From Bacillota bacterium (GTDB lineage Bacteria; Bacillota; Sulfobacillia; JAJZYS01; JAJZLH01), in the NCBI GenBank assembly GCA_021850485.1, contig JAJZLY010000030.1, positions 1-64,000 of the forward strand: 64,000 bases of DNA, written 5' to 3'. A model generated the notes under the pieces. The model ran no database searches, was not told the DNA's origin, and saw only the letters and a list, made by a program, of their open reading frames with translations. This document shows, piece after piece, positions 36,193 through 46,269 of this stretch (positions are counted from its first letter, which is position 1; each line of letters opens with the position of its first letter). The position numbers were made by a program, and so were the translations under genes.

Positions 36193-37134
36193 GTGGCGCT
36201 CGCCCACGGCGATCTGAAGATCTTCACCGGTTCCGCCAACCCGAAGCTGGCGGAGTCGATGGTGCGCCATCTGGGCACCAGGCTGGGCGACTGTCTGGTC
36301 GGCCGCTTCACCAACGGCGAGGTGCGGGTGATGCTCCAGGAGAACATCCGCGGCGCCGATGTTTTTTTGGTGCAGCCTTTGTGTCACCCAGTCAATGAGC
36401 ACTTGATGGAACTGCTGATCATGCTCGATGCCTGCCGGCGCGCCTCTGCCCGGCGCCTGACCGCCGTGGTGCCGTTTTATGCATACGGCCGCCAGGACCG
36501 CAAAGCCCGGGGCCGCGAGCCGATCTCGGCAAAACTGGTGGCCAATTTGCTGGTCACGGCTGGGGCGGACCGGGTGCTGACCATGGATCTCCACGCGCCT
36601 CAGATCCAGGGTTTTTTTGATATTCCGCTCGACCACCTGAAGGCGGCACCCATCCTCGCCGCCTACCTCAAGCAGCGCGACCTGTCAGACGCCGTAGTCG
36701 TCGCTCCGGACGCCGGATCCGGCAACCGGGCCCGCGAGATGGCTGAGATCTTGGATGTCCCGATCGGATTCATCGACAAACGGCGCACGGAGCCGGGCAA
36801 GAGCGAAGTGATGAACATCATCGGTGACGTCGAAGGTCGCACCGCCCTGATGATCGAGGATATGATCGACAGCGGCGGCACCATTTTGGAGTCCGCCCAC
36901 GCCCTGCTCGAACGGCGCGCCAAAGCAGTGGTAGTGGCATGCACGCATCCGGTGTTGTCCGGTCCTGGATTACAGCGCATTCTGGAAGGGCCATTCGCCG
37001 AGGTGATTGTTACGGACTCCATTCCGCTACCAATCGACCCGCCGGAGCGGATCCGGGTGTTGTCGGTGGCACCGCTGCTGGGAGATGCCCTGTGGCGGAT
37101 CCATCAGGACCTTTCGGTCAGCGAATTGTTCTAG
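36193..37134 (+). CDS. prs: Ribose-phosphate pyrophosphokinase
   Basis: IFTGSANPKLAESM; YAYGRQDRKARGREPISAKLVAN; DLHAPQIQGFFDIP; LMIEDMIDSGGTI. Confidence 0.96.
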   Translation: MALAHGDLKIFTGSANPKLAESMVRHLGTRLGDCLVGRFTNGEVRVMLQENIRGADVFLVQPLCHPVNEHLMELLIMLDACRRASARRLTAVVPFYAYGRQDRKARGREPISAKLVANLLVTAGADRVLTMDLHAPQIQGFFDIPLDHLKAAPILAAYLKQRDLSDAVVVAPDAGSGNRAREMAEILDVPIGFIDKRRTEPGKSEVMNIIGDVEGRTALMIEDMIDSGGTILESAHALLERRAKAVVVACTHPVLSGPGLQRILEGPFAEVIVTDSIPLPIDPPERIRVLSVAPLLGDALWRIHQDLSVSELF

Positions 37135-37173
37135 GCGCCAGGCCCGGCCGATATCAGGAGGAGGAGACTTGAA

Positions 37174-37815
37174 ATGGCAGAGCGACACCAAGACCACGCG
37201 CGATTGGAGTGTCAATCCCGAGATACCGGTACCGCTGCGTCGAAAAGGTTGCGTCGGCTAGGATTGGTCCCGGCAGTTGTGTACGGGGGCAATGGCGAGC
37301 CGATGGCGATTTCCGTGGAGGCGGCGACCTTGAACAAGGTCCTGTCGGCCCACACCGGACCGGTTTTGGACGCCAACTTACCTGGTGGCGTCAAGGCCAG
37401 ACTGCTGGTGCGCGACCTCTACCGCTACCCACTGGACGGCAAGATCTGGCACGTCGACTTTCAGCGGGTGACCGCTGGGCAGACCATCCGAAGCGACGTG
37501 CCGGTGACGCTCGACGACGAGTCCTTGATCATCAGACAGGGCCTGATCCCGTCTTGGAGCACGACCCACCTGCACATCGAGGCGGCGCCGGACGCCTTGC
37601 CGGAGGCTCTACACATTTCCGCGGTCGGCCTAGAGTTTGGCCGACACGTGACGGCGGCCGAGATTGACCTGCCGGCCGGCGTCAAGATGCTGACGGCTCC
37701 TGAGACCTTGGTCCTCAGTGTAGTGGCGCCGAGGGTGGAAGTGGTGGCGGAAGCAGCTCCGGCGGTGGCCGAGGTTGGGGAGGCTGCGGCCGAGACGCCG
37801 GATGAGGCCGACTAG
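37174..37815 (+). CDS. rplY: 50S ribosomal protein L25 / general stress protein Ctc
   Basis: RLRRLGLVPAVVYGGNGEPMAISVE; DLYRYPLDGKIWHVDFQRVT; synteny prs-ctc-pth. Confidence 0.92.
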   Translation: MAERHQDHARLECQSRDTGTAASKRLRRLGLVPAVVYGGNGEPMAISVEAATLNKVLSAHTGPVLDANLPGGVKARLLVRDLYRYPLDGKIWHVDFQRVTAGQTIRSDVPVTLDDESLIIRQGLIPSWSTTHLHIEAAPDALPEALHISAVGLEFGRHVTAAEIDLPAGVKMLTAPETLVLSVVAPRVEVVAEAAPAVAEVGEAAAETPDEAD

Positions 37816-38401
37816 ACTGATTGTTGGCCTTGGTAACCCGGGCCTGTTTTACCGCGGGACTCGGCATAACCTGGGCTTTGTCGTGGTGGAGGCCCTGGCC
37901 CGCAGACACCGGTCAGCGCTTCGTCAGCGCGCCTATCAGGGACGCTTCGGGCAGTTGCGGGTGGCCGGACATGACCTCGGCTTGCTGTTGCCACAGACGT
38001 TTATGAACATGTCTGGGGACTCCCTGCGACTCGCTGTGGCCGGGCTGGGCCTGACTGCCGAAGAGGTGTTGGTCGTGCTGGACGATTTGGATCTGCCGCC
38101 CGGGTCACTGCGCTTGCGTGCGGCCGGATCATCTGGCGGCCACAACGGCCTGGAGTCGATCCTGGAAGCCTTGGGCACCGAGCAGGTGCCGCGACTGCGG
38201 GTCGGCATTGGCCGGCCGCCTGACCAGATGGTGGTGGAGTGGGTTCTTGGCTATCCGTCCTTGGCCGACCGTCAGGCGCTAGAGGCGGTTGTGCCCCAGG
38301 CTGTGGCTGTGCTGGACACCCTGATCGCCAAAGGGTTCGACGCGGCACAGCGGTTGGCGGCTGCCGGGGGTTCAGGGGTCGAGGCAGTTCCCGACCGATG
38401 A
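37802..38401 (+). CDS. pth: Peptidyl-tRNA hydrolase
   Basis: LIVGLGNPGLFYRGTRHNLGF; LPQTFMNMSG; DDLDLPPGSLRLRAAGSSGGHNGL. Confidence 0.96.
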   Translation: MRPTRLIVGLGNPGLFYRGTRHNLGFVVVEALARRHRSALRQRAYQGRFGQLRVAGHDLGLLLPQTFMNMSGDSLRLAVAGLGLTAEEVLVVLDDLDLPPGSLRLRAAGSSGGHNGLESILEALGTEQVPRLRVGIGRPPDQMVVEWVLGYPSLADRQALEAVVPQAVAVLDTLIAKGFDAAQRLAAAGGSGVEAVPDR

Positions 38402-41400
38402 GACAGGCCGATCCTCAGCCGCTGCTGCCAGCTGTGGCCGGCTGGGCAGAAGTAGACGAAATCGGCCGCGCCTTGGGCGGCGGGCCCACGCACCAGACCC
38501 TGGTTGGTCTTAGTGGATCGGCGCTGCGTTTGGTGTCCGGCGCCCTTTGTCAGGGGACGGGCCAGCCGGTCCTGGTGATCGTTCCAGGCGAGTCCCAGGC
38601 CGAGGAGGCGCGCCTTGACCTCGAGGCCATGGGCGTGCAACGCGTCGTCATCTTCCCGCCACATCCGGTGTTGCCCTACGAGGTGTTGGCGGAAAGCCGC
38701 CACGCCCAGGACCGGCGGCTGGGCGTGCTGCGGCGGTTGGCCACAAACGAGGATGTGGTGGTCGTCGCCTCCTTGGAGGCAGTCGTCGGGCGAATGATGC
38801 CATTTAGCATCTGGCGCGAGCAGTTGATTCGAGCCGCTGTCGGAGACCACTTCGACTTGCGCAGCCTGGTCGAGCGACTGGTCACCTTGGGCTACGAACG
38901 GGTGGGACGGGCCGAGGCCACAGGTCATCTCGCCGTGCGCGGCGGTATTGTCGACCTGGTCGATCCGTCGGATCAGCCCCTTCGCCTGGAGTTCGATGGC
39001 GACCGCCTGGAGTCGATTCACCGCTTTGACCTGAGCTCGCAGCGGTCTTTGGAAGCATGCCGACAGGTGACGATCGCACCGGCGGACGAAGTGGTGGTCG
39101 GTCCGGCCGAAGCCCAGCGTGGCGTGGCCAGATTGCGCCGGGAGACGTCAGAGCGGGTCAGCGCCCTGCATGCCTCTGGCCGGCCAGAGGCGGCCGCCCA
39201 CCTAGAGGGGCGGATTGCCCATCTGGTCGACGGCTGGCAGGGGAGACCGATCGGCCGGTCCGCAGCCCGCTTTTTGCCCTACTGGTATCCGCCTTCCTGT
39301 TTGATCGACGCCCTGCCCAGCGGGGCGCTGATTGTGTTGGAGGAGGCCGACAGGATGGCGCAGGCCGCCGAGCACCTCGAACGGGAATCTGCGCACCGGG
39401 CGGAGGCACTTCTGGCTGAGGGTAGCCTGTTGCCGTTGCAGGCGGAGGCCGTGCTACCGTATCGCGCCTTGGAACAGGCGATGCGGACCAAGGCGGTGTT
39501 GGCCTGCCAGCAATTGTTCCACCGCGCCGTCGCCGGCGGCGTTCAGGCGATCGACATGCGCTCCGGGGAGCGCTACGGAGGGCGCTGGGAGCTGGTGCTG
39601 GAGACCATCACCGCGGCTCGGCGCGACGCAGAGGCGGTCCTGATCGTGGCCGCCACTCAGGATCGGCTGGAAATGGTGCGCAATCGCCTGGAGGACGCCG
39701 ACATTCCGGTTGCGGTGGCAGATCGTGCGTTCTTGCCCAAGGCGGGCACGGTCGGTGCGTTTCTCGGCGTGGTCTCGCAGGGGTTTTACCTACCGGCACA
39801 TCGGCTGCGGCTGGTCACGGACCAGGAACTGGTCGGCAGCGAGCGCCGGCCGCGCCGACGCCTGCCCGAAGGTGCTGGGGATGCCATCACCTCACCCCTG
39901 CAGCTGCGTCAGGGCGATTATGTGGTGCATGTGCAGCATGGTGTTGGGCACTACCTGGGCCTGACCGCCATGGTGGCTGGCGGTGTGAAACGCGACTACC
40001 TGATTGTCGCCTATGCCCAGGGCGACCGTCTGTACGTGCCGACCGACCAAATCCGCCTGGTCCATCGCTACGTCGGTCAGGAGGGGCGGGAGCCGAAGGT
40101 CTACCGCCTAGGTGGCGCCGACTGGGAGCGGGTGAAGTCACGTGTCAAAGCCTCGGTACAGGAGATGGCCGAGGACCTGCTTCGTCAGCAGGCGCTACGG
40201 GCGGCAGCCCACGGCCTGCGCTGTGGGCCAGACACCGCTTGGCAGGGGCTGCTGGAGGAAAGTTTCCCCTATGAGGAAACCCGGGATCAGATGCGGGCGA
40301 TGGAGGAGATCCGAAAGGATTTGGAATCGGGTCGGCCGATGGACCGCATCTTGCTCGCGGATGTCGGATACGGCAAAACCGAGCTTGCCATTCGCGCTGC
40401 CCTGAAGGTGGTCGCCGAGGGGTCGCAGGTCGCTGTCTTGGTGCCGACCACGATCCTCGCCCAGCAGCACTTCCAGACCTTCAGCGAACGCCTGGCCGCT
40501 CTGCCGGTGTCGGTCGACGTCTTGTCTCGGTTTCGCAGTCCGGCTGAGCAGAGGTCTACGCTCAAGCGCCTGGCCAGTGGCCAGCTGGATCTGATCATCG
40601 GGACGCACCGCCTGCTCGGCCGGGACGTCAGCTTCCACCGCCTCGGCCTGATCGTGGTCGATGAGGAGCAGCGGTTCGGGGTGGCGGATAAGGAGCGGCT
40701 GAAGGCATTGAAGGCGGGTGTGCACGTGCTGACGCTGACCGCCACACCCATTCCGCGCACGCTGCAGATGGGATTTTTCGGCCTGCGCGACATCTCGCGC
40801 ATTGACACCCCACCCGAAGACCGGCGTCCGGTACAGACCGTAGTGGCGGAGTTTGACCCGGACTTGGTCCGTGATGCCATCTACCGCGAGTTGGACCGCG
40901 GCGGTCAGGTGTTTTATGTCCATAACCGAGTGGAGAGTATTTCCGCAGCATTGGCGCGGCTGTTGGCCCTGACGCCTGAAGCCCGTATCGCCCTAGCGCA
41001 CGGCCGGATGGGAGAGGGCGAGCTGGAAGAGACGATGGTTGCCTTCCAAAGCGGCGACGCCGATGTGCTGCTGGCTACCACCATCGTGGAGTCCGGCTTG
41101 GATATTCCCAACGTCAACACCTTGATCGTGGAAGACGCCGACCGCTTGGGCCTGGGTCAGATGTACCAGCTGCGCGGCCGCATCGGCCGTTCGCATCGGC
41201 AGGCCTTTGCCTACTTCACATACCGCACCTACCGGACGCTCAGCGAAGAGGCGGAACGACGCCTGCGGGCGATGCGCGAATTCACGGAGCTTGGCGCCGG
41301 CTTCCAAATTGCCCTGCGCGACCTGGAGATCCGTGGCGCCGGCAACATCTTGGGCCCGGAACAACACGGCTTCATGCTGGACGTCGGACTCGACCTGTAC

Positions 41401-41901
41401 AGCCAGCTCCTGCAAGAGGCGGTGCGCTCCCTGGCCGGAGATGAGGCCGCACAGCCAGTGGCGACCGTGATCGAATTGCCGGTGGACGCCTTCATCCCGG
41501 ACGATCTGGTGCCAGACGGGCGGGAGAAGGTATCGTTGTATCGGCGCTTGGCTGCATGTGACCAAGAAGACGTGATCGACGATCTCGGAGCTGAGATCCA
41601 CGAGCGATTCGGAGAGCCGCCGCCAGCGGTGGAGGCGTTGCTGGAGGTGGCCCGGCTGCGCATCCGAGCGAGTCTGCTCGGCCTCAAGGCGGTGCGGCTG
41701 GTTGGCCCTGGCGTGCGCCTGGAGGTCGGCGTCAGGCCAAACCTTGAACCGCAGCGGGTGGTGGACGCGCAGGTTCACTTCAAGGGGCGGGTCACGGTGC
41801 ACCAGGGGAAAGAGCCGCATATCGCCCTTCGACCGCTGGCGAGTCAGGGCTTGCCGTTGCTGACGGAGGTGGGTTCTGTGCTCAGATTTCTGATCGGGTA
41901 G
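38398..41901 (+). CDS. mfd: Transcription-repair coupling factor
   Basis: ADVGYGKTELAIRAALK; DEEQRFGVADKERLK; RGRIGRSHRQAFAYF; start refined to ATG 38398. Confidence 0.96.
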   Translation: MRQADPQPLLPAVAGWAEVDEIGRALGGGPTHQTLVGLSGSALRLVSGALCQGTGQPVLVIVPGESQAEEARLDLEAMGVQRVVIFPPHPVLPYEVLAESRHAQDRRLGVLRRLATNEDVVVVASLEAVVGRMMPFSIWREQLIRAAVGDHFDLRSLVERLVTLGYERVGRAEATGHLAVRGGIVDLVDPSDQPLRLEFDGDRLESIHRFDLSSQRSLEACRQVTIAPADEVVVGPAEAQRGVARLRRETSERVSALHASGRPEAAAHLEGRIAHLVDGWQGRPIGRSAARFLPYWYPPSCLIDALPSGALIVLEEADRMAQAAEHLERESAHRAEALLAEGSLLPLQAEAVLPYRALEQAMRTKAVLACQQLFHRAVAGGVQAIDMRSGERYGGRWELVLETITAARRDAEAVLIVAATQDRLEMVRNRLEDADIPVAVADRAFLPKAGTVGAFLGVVSQGFYLPAHRLRLVTDQELVGSERRPRRRLPEGAGDAITSPLQLRQGDYVVHVQHGVGHYLGLTAMVAGGVKRDYLIVAYAQGDRLYVPTDQIRLVHRYVGQEGREPKVYRLGGADWERVKSRVKASVQEMAEDLLRQQALRAAAHGLRCGPDTAWQGLLEESFPYEETRDQMRAMEEIRKDLESGRPMDRILLADVGYGKTELAIRAALKVVAEGSQVAVLVPTTILAQQHFQTFSERLAALPVSVDVLSRFRSPAEQRSTLKRLASGQLDLIIGTHRLLGRDVSFHRLGLIVVDEEQRFGVADKERLKALKAGVHVLTLTATPIPRTLQMGFFGLRDISRIDTPPEDRRPVQTVVAEFDPDLVRDAIYRELDRGGQVFYVHNRVESISAALARLLALTPEARIALAHGRMGEGELEETMVAFQSGDADVLLATTIVESGLDIPNVNTLIVEDADRLGLGQMYQLRGRIGRSHRQAFAYFTYRTYRTLSEEAERRLRAMREFTELGAGFQIALRDLEIRGAGNILGPEQHGFMLDVGLDLYSQLLQEAVRSLAGDEAAQPVATVIELPVDAFIPDDLVPDGREKVSLYRRLAACDQEDVIDDLGAEIHERFGEPPPAVEALLEVARLRIRASLLGLKAVRLVGPGVRLEVGVRPNLEPQRVVDAQVHFKGRVTVHQGKEPHIALRPLASQGLPLLTEVGSVLRFLIG

Positions 41902-41929
41902 ATCGGTCCCTAGACTAACTGCCAGCGGC

Positions 41930-41958
41930 TTGGAGGCCTCTTAGGGTTGTGCTACACT
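41930..41958 (+). promoter_or_regulatory. Candidate sigma-A promoter for nuo operon
   Basis: TTGGAG-N17-TACACT with TGC extended -10. Confidence 0.55.
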
Positions 41959-41989
41959 CCGGCTGGATGAACGACGGCCGCGAGGCGGG

Positions 41990-42364
41990 GTGAGAATCTT
42001 GCTGACGCTCTACCTTCCAATCGTGATTTACTTCACGATTTCGCTATTGGTCTGCTTCGGAATCATGGGGGCCTCGCGGGTCATCGGCCGGCCGAAGCGG
42101 CAACAGTCCGTGGCTAAGCTACAGCCCTACGAGTCAGGCATCGTGCCCGAGGTCCAGCTCGGGCCGAAGTTTTCGATCAAGTTCTATCTGGTCGCCATGC
42201 TGTTTTTGATCTTCGATGTCGAGGCGGTCTCGTTCTACCCCTGGGCAGTGCTGATGCGTCAGCTGCGGCTTTATGGGTTGGCCGAGATGGGGCTGTTTAT
42301 CCTGGTGCTCGGCATCGGCTACGCCTACGTGTGGAAGCGGGGGGGATTCCAGTGGGATCGCTAG
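41990..42364 (+). CDS. nuoA: NADH-quinone oxidoreductase subunit A
   Basis: [23 protein letters not shown]. Confidence 0.95.
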   Translation: MRILLTLYLPIVIYFTISLLVCFGIMGASRVIGRPKRQQSVAKLQPYESGIVPEVQLGPKFSIKFYLVAMLFLIFDVEAVSFYPWAVLMRQLRLYGLAEMGLFILVLGIGYAYVWKRGGFQWDR

Positions 42365-42858
42365 ACGATCGCCCGTTTCTGCTGACCTCAGTCGACCGCA
42401 TGCTGCGCTGGGCCCAGAAGAATTCGATTTGGCCCGCCCAGTTCGGTCTGGCGTGTTGCGCGATCGAGATGATGTCGACGGCAGCGTCTCGCTTCGACCT
42501 GGCGCGGTTTGGGGCTGAGGTGATGCGGGCGTCTCCGCGTCAGGCTGACCTGATGATCGTGGCCGGTCGGGTGGCCCAGAAGATGGCACCGGTGCTCCGC
42601 CAGATCTACGACCAGATGCCGGACCCCAAGTGGGTGATCTCGATGGGTGCCTGCGCCTCCTGCGGCGGTGTGTTCAACAACTACGCCATCGTCCAGGGTG
42701 TGGACCGCGTGGTTCCGGTCGATGTCTACGTACCAGGCTGCCCGCCGACTCCTGAGGGGCTGCTCGACGGCATCATCAAGTTGCAGCAAAAGATCACAGA
42801 TGGCGGCATTCCGGCCAACCGGGCCTACCAAGCGCTTCACGCCATGGCTAAGTCCTGA
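42352..42858 (+). CDS. nuoB: NADH-quinone oxidoreductase subunit B
   Basis: [49 protein letters not shown]. Confidence 0.96.
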   Translation: MGSLDDRPFLLTSVDRMLRWAQKNSIWPAQFGLACCAIEMMSTAASRFDLARFGAEVMRASPRQADLMIVAGRVAQKMAPVLRQIYDQMPDPKWVISMGACASCGGVFNNYAIVQGVDRVVPVDVYVPGCPPTPEGLLDGIIKLQQKITDGGIPANRAYQALHAMAKS

Positions 42859-43328
42859 TGGTCACGGGCGTGTCCGAACCGCTGCTCTCGGCCTTCACCG
42901 ATGTCCAGGTGGAAGAGGCAGCAGGGCACAGTCTGCTGGTGGTGCCGGGCGGCCGGCAGTTGGAGTTGCTGGCCGCGCTTAAGGCCGACGGCTACACCCT
43001 GTTGGTCGATATCGGCATGATCGATCACTGGAGCGAGGGCCGTGAGCCGCGCTTTGATCTTGTGTATATTTTGCGGAGGCCGAAAAGTGGGGAAGCTGTC
43101 TGGGTCAAGGTCAAAGTAGCTGACGGTGAGACACCGCCCACCGCCATCTCGGTGTTTGTGGGAGCCAACTGGCCGGAGCGGGAGATCTACGACCTGTTTG
43201 GTATCTCCTTCGACGGGCATCCGAACATGGCGAGAATCCTAATGCCAGACGAGTGGGAGGGTCATCCGTTGCGCCGCGACTATCCGATCGTCGGCACCAA
43301 ACCGACACCACCCTTGGCCAAGGAATAG
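42858..43328 (+). CDS. nuoC: NADH-quinone oxidoreductase subunit C
   Basis: GANWPEREIYDLFGISFDGHPNMARILMPDEWEGHPLRRDYP. Confidence 0.95.
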   Translation: MVTGVSEPLLSAFTDVQVEEAAGHSLLVVPGGRQLELLAALKADGYTLLVDIGMIDHWSEGREPRFDLVYILRRPKSGEAVWVKVKVADGETPPTAISVFVGANWPEREIYDLFGISFDGHPNMARILMPDEWEGHPLRRDYPIVGTKPTPPLAKE

Positions 43329-43338
43329 GGGCACGAGC

Positions 43339-44517
43339 GTGGCAGCCGAACGCAGGCCATTGATCCTCAACATGGGACCGCAGCACCCGTCTACGCACGG
43401 CGTGCTGCGATTGGTGTTGGAATTGGACGGAGAGACGGTGCGCAACTGTGAACCGGTGATCGGCTATCTGCACACCGGCATTGAGAAGACGGCAGAGAAT
43501 TTGAACTACAACCAGGCCGTAACGGTGATCGACCGCATGGACTACCTGTCTCCACTCACCAACAACTTGGCCTACGTGTTGGCCGTCGAGAAGCTGTTGC
43601 ACATTGAGGTGCCAGCGCGGACCCGCTATATCAGGGTGCTCTTCTGTGAGCTCTCTCGCATCGCCAGTCATCTGGTCTGGGTCGGCACTGCCGCTATGGA
43701 CATGGGCGCCATGAGCGTCTTTTTCTACTGCTTCCGGGAGCGGGAGAAGATTCTTGACCTGATCGAAATGACCGCTGGAGCCCGCATGAACCCCAGCTAT
43801 TTTCGGGTCGGTGGCTTGCTGGCCGACTTGCCAGAGGGGTTTTCGGAAAAACTGCACGCCTTGCTCGATGAGTTTCCGACCTGGTTGCAAAACTATCGCG
43901 ACCTGTTGGGGGCAAATGTGCTGTGGGTAGAGCGCCTGCGCGGCGCCGCAGTGATTGGCCAAGAGGCCGCCTTGGCATATGGATTGACCGGACCAACCCT
44001 GCGCAGCACCGGGGTGGAGCTCGACCTGCGCAAAGCCCAGCCGTACTCCGGATATGAGGAGTTCGAGTTTGAGGTGCCCGTGCGCCACAGCGGCGACGCC
44101 TACGATCGCTATGAACTCAGACTCGAGGAGATGGTGCAAAGCGCCGCCATCATCCGCCAAGCCATCGACCGGCTGCCCGATGGTCCGTGGCATATCGATG
44201 ACTGGCGCATCTACCCGCCGGACAAGCATCAGTACGTGGAACGGGATATGGAGGCCTTGATCTACCATTTCAAGCTGTTTACGGAAGGATTCAAGGTCGC
44301 GCCGGGCGAGGCCTATCAGGGGGTGGAAGGACCGAGGGGCGAGATCGGGTGCTACGTGGTGTCTGACGGCACCGCCCGGCCGATGCGGGTGCGGGTGCGG
44401 GCGCCGTCGTTTTATAACCTGCAGTCCCTGCCTCTGATGGTCAAGGATCGGCTGATCGCCGACCTGATCACCGCCATTGGGTCGATCGACATCGTGTTGG
44501 GGGACGTGGACAGATGA
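43339..44517 (+). CDS. nuoD: NADH-quinone oxidoreductase subunit D
   Basis: NMGPQHPSTHGVLRLVLELDGE; IGYLHTGIEKTAEN; VPARTRYIRVLFCELSRIASHL. Confidence 0.96.
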   Translation: MAAERRPLILNMGPQHPSTHGVLRLVLELDGETVRNCEPVIGYLHTGIEKTAENLNYNQAVTVIDRMDYLSPLTNNLAYVLAVEKLLHIEVPARTRYIRVLFCELSRIASHLVWVGTAAMDMGAMSVFFYCFREREKILDLIEMTAGARMNPSYFRVGGLLADLPEGFSEKLHALLDEFPTWLQNYRDLLGANVLWVERLRGAAVIGQEAALAYGLTGPTLRSTGVELDLRKAQPYSGYEEFEFEVPVRHSGDAYDRYELRLEEMVQSAAIIRQAIDRLPDGPWHIDDWRIYPPDKHQYVERDMEALIYHFKLFTEGFKVAPGEAYQGVEGPRGEIGCYVVSDGTARPMRVRVRAPSFYNLQSLPLMVKDRLIADLITAIGSIDIVLGDVDR

Positions 44518-45005
44518 CGGAAGCGTTGCGGCAGCATTGCGAGTCCATCAAGGCGGCGTACCCGGAAGCCCAGTCGGCACTCATCCCAATTCTGCACGCC
44601 TTGCAGGACACATACGGGTATGTGACTCCGCAGGCGGTTGAGGAGGCGGCTGAGCTGATGGCCATGACGCCGGCCGAGGTGGAAGGCGTCGTCTCCTTCT
44701 ACACCTTGTTTCACCGCCAGGCCAAGGGCCGCTTTCATATCCAGGTCTGCGACAACCTGTCTTGCCGGCTGCGGGGAGCCGATCAACTGGTCGCCCACTT
44801 GGCGGAGCGGTGGCGCTTGGAGCCTGGCGCAGCCAGCCCGGACGGTCTATTTTCACTGGAGCGGGTAGAATGTTTAGCCGCCTGCGGCTACGCACCGGTG
44901 GCCCAGGTCAACTTGCGCTACTACTACCACCTGACACCAGAAAAGGCCGATCAGGTACTTGGCGGACTGGCGGACGGCGAGGAGGCCCGTGGTGAGCGAA
45001 TCTAA
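44514..45005 (+). CDS. nuoE: NADH-quinone oxidoreductase subunit E
   Basis: SALIPILHALQDTYGYVTPQAVEEAAE; VCDNLSC...ECLAACGYAPVAQVN. Confidence 0.94.
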   Translation: MTEALRQHCESIKAAYPEAQSALIPILHALQDTYGYVTPQAVEEAAELMAMTPAEVEGVVSFYTLFHRQAKGRFHIQVCDNLSCRLRGADQLVAHLAERWRLEPGAASPDGLFSLERVECLAACGYAPVAQVNLRYYYHLTPEKADQVLGGLADGEEARGERI

Positions 45006-46269
45006 GGTGTTGCTGGCCAACGCCGACGTGGCGGGCATCGAGAGCCTGGCGGTCTATGAGCGGCACGGCGGCTATCGGGCGCTGAAAAAAGGCATCACCC
45101 AGATGACAGCGGCAGAGGTGGCCCAGGCCGTGCTGGACTCTGGCTTGCGGGGCCGTGGCGGCGCTGGCTTTCCCACTGGCCGCAAGTGGAGCTTTCTGCC
45201 CAACGACGGCCGGCCCCGGATCTTGGTCTGCAACGCCGACGAGGGCGAGCCGGGCACCTTTAAGGACCATTACCTGATCCACCGCCTGCCCCATCTTCTG
45301 GTCGAGGGCATGATCCTCTCCGCCTACGCCATCGGGGCGCCGCGCGCCTTCATCTACCTGCGGGGCGAGTTCTTGCAAGGCTACGAACTGCTGGAGCAGG
45401 CCATGGCCGAGGCGACTGCGGCTGGCTATCTCGGTGAGCATATCCTGGGCACCGACTACGCCCTGGATCTGCAATTGTACCGGGGTGCCGGTGCCTACAT
45501 CTGTGGCGAAGAGACAGCGCTGCTGGACTCCTTGGAGGGACGCCGGGGCATCCCGCGGATGAAGCCACCGTTTCCGGCCACGGCCGGTTTGTACGGCTTG
45601 CCCACGGTCGTCAATAACGTGGAGACGCTGTGCGCGGTGGTGCCGATCGTGGAGCACGGCGGCGCCTGGTTTAAGTCGATGGGTACCGAGAAGAGTCCGG
45701 GCACCAAGATCTACTCGATGTCTGGCAGCTTGCAGCGCCCAGGTAACTACGAGTTTGAGATGGGTGTTAAGCTCAGCGACCTGATCGAGGCGGCCGGTGG
45801 CCTGCTGCCTGGGCGCAGCTTCAAGGCCGTGGTCCCAGGCGGCGCGTCAGCTGCCTACCTGACTGGCGAGCACATCGACATCGCCATGGATTACGATACC
45901 TTGGCGCAGTCTGGCACCATGCTCGGCTCGGGCGGGGTGATCGTGCTCGACGACTCGGTGTGCATTGTCTCGTTCACCCGGCGGGCGATGGAGTTTTTCC
46001 GTCACGAATCGTGCGGCAAGTGCACACCGTGCCGGGAAGGGACCTTGTGGATGGATCAGGTGCTCAGTAGGTTGGAATTGGGCCAGGGCACCGAGGCTGA
46101 CCTCAACTTGCTGCTAGATCTGTCTGATAACATTGCAGGCCGGACCTTCTGCGCCTTCGGTGATGCCGCTGTGGCGATGGTGGCATCCAGCGTGCGGCTG
46201 TTCCGTCAGGAGTACGTCGATCACTTCACCCATCAGGGATGTCCGCTGCTAAGGGAGCGTGTGGGATGA
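44992..46269 (+). CDS. nuoF: NADH-quinone oxidoreductase subunit F
   Basis: GLRGRGGAGFPTGRKWSF; CNADEGEPGTFKD; SCGKCTPCREG; TFCAFGDAA. Confidence 0.96.
   Translation: MSESKVLLANADVAGIESLAVYERHGGYRALKKGITQMTAAEVAQAVLDSGLRGRGGAGFPTGRKWSFLPNDGRPRILVCNADEGEPGTFKDHYLIHRLPHLLVEGMILSAYAIGAPRAFIYLRGEFLQGYELLEQAMAEATAAGYLGEHILGTDYALDLQLYRGAGAYICGEETALLDSLEGRRGIPRMKPPFPATAGLYGLPTVVNNVETLCAVVPIVEHGGAWFKSMGTEKSPGTKIYSMSGSLQRPGNYEFEMGVKLSDLIEAAGGLLPGRSFKAVVPGGASAAYLTGEHIDIAMDYDTLAQSGTMLGSGGVIVLDDSVCIVSFTRRAMEFFRHESCGKCTPCREGTLWMDQVLSRLELGQGTEADLNLLLDLSDNIAGRTFCAFGDAAVAMVASSVRLFRQEYVDHFTHQGCPLLRERVG

Noticed and set aside
43111-44268. 385-aa ORF antisense to nuoC/nuoD
   Set aside because: Antisense of highly conserved NuoD; GC-driven open frame.
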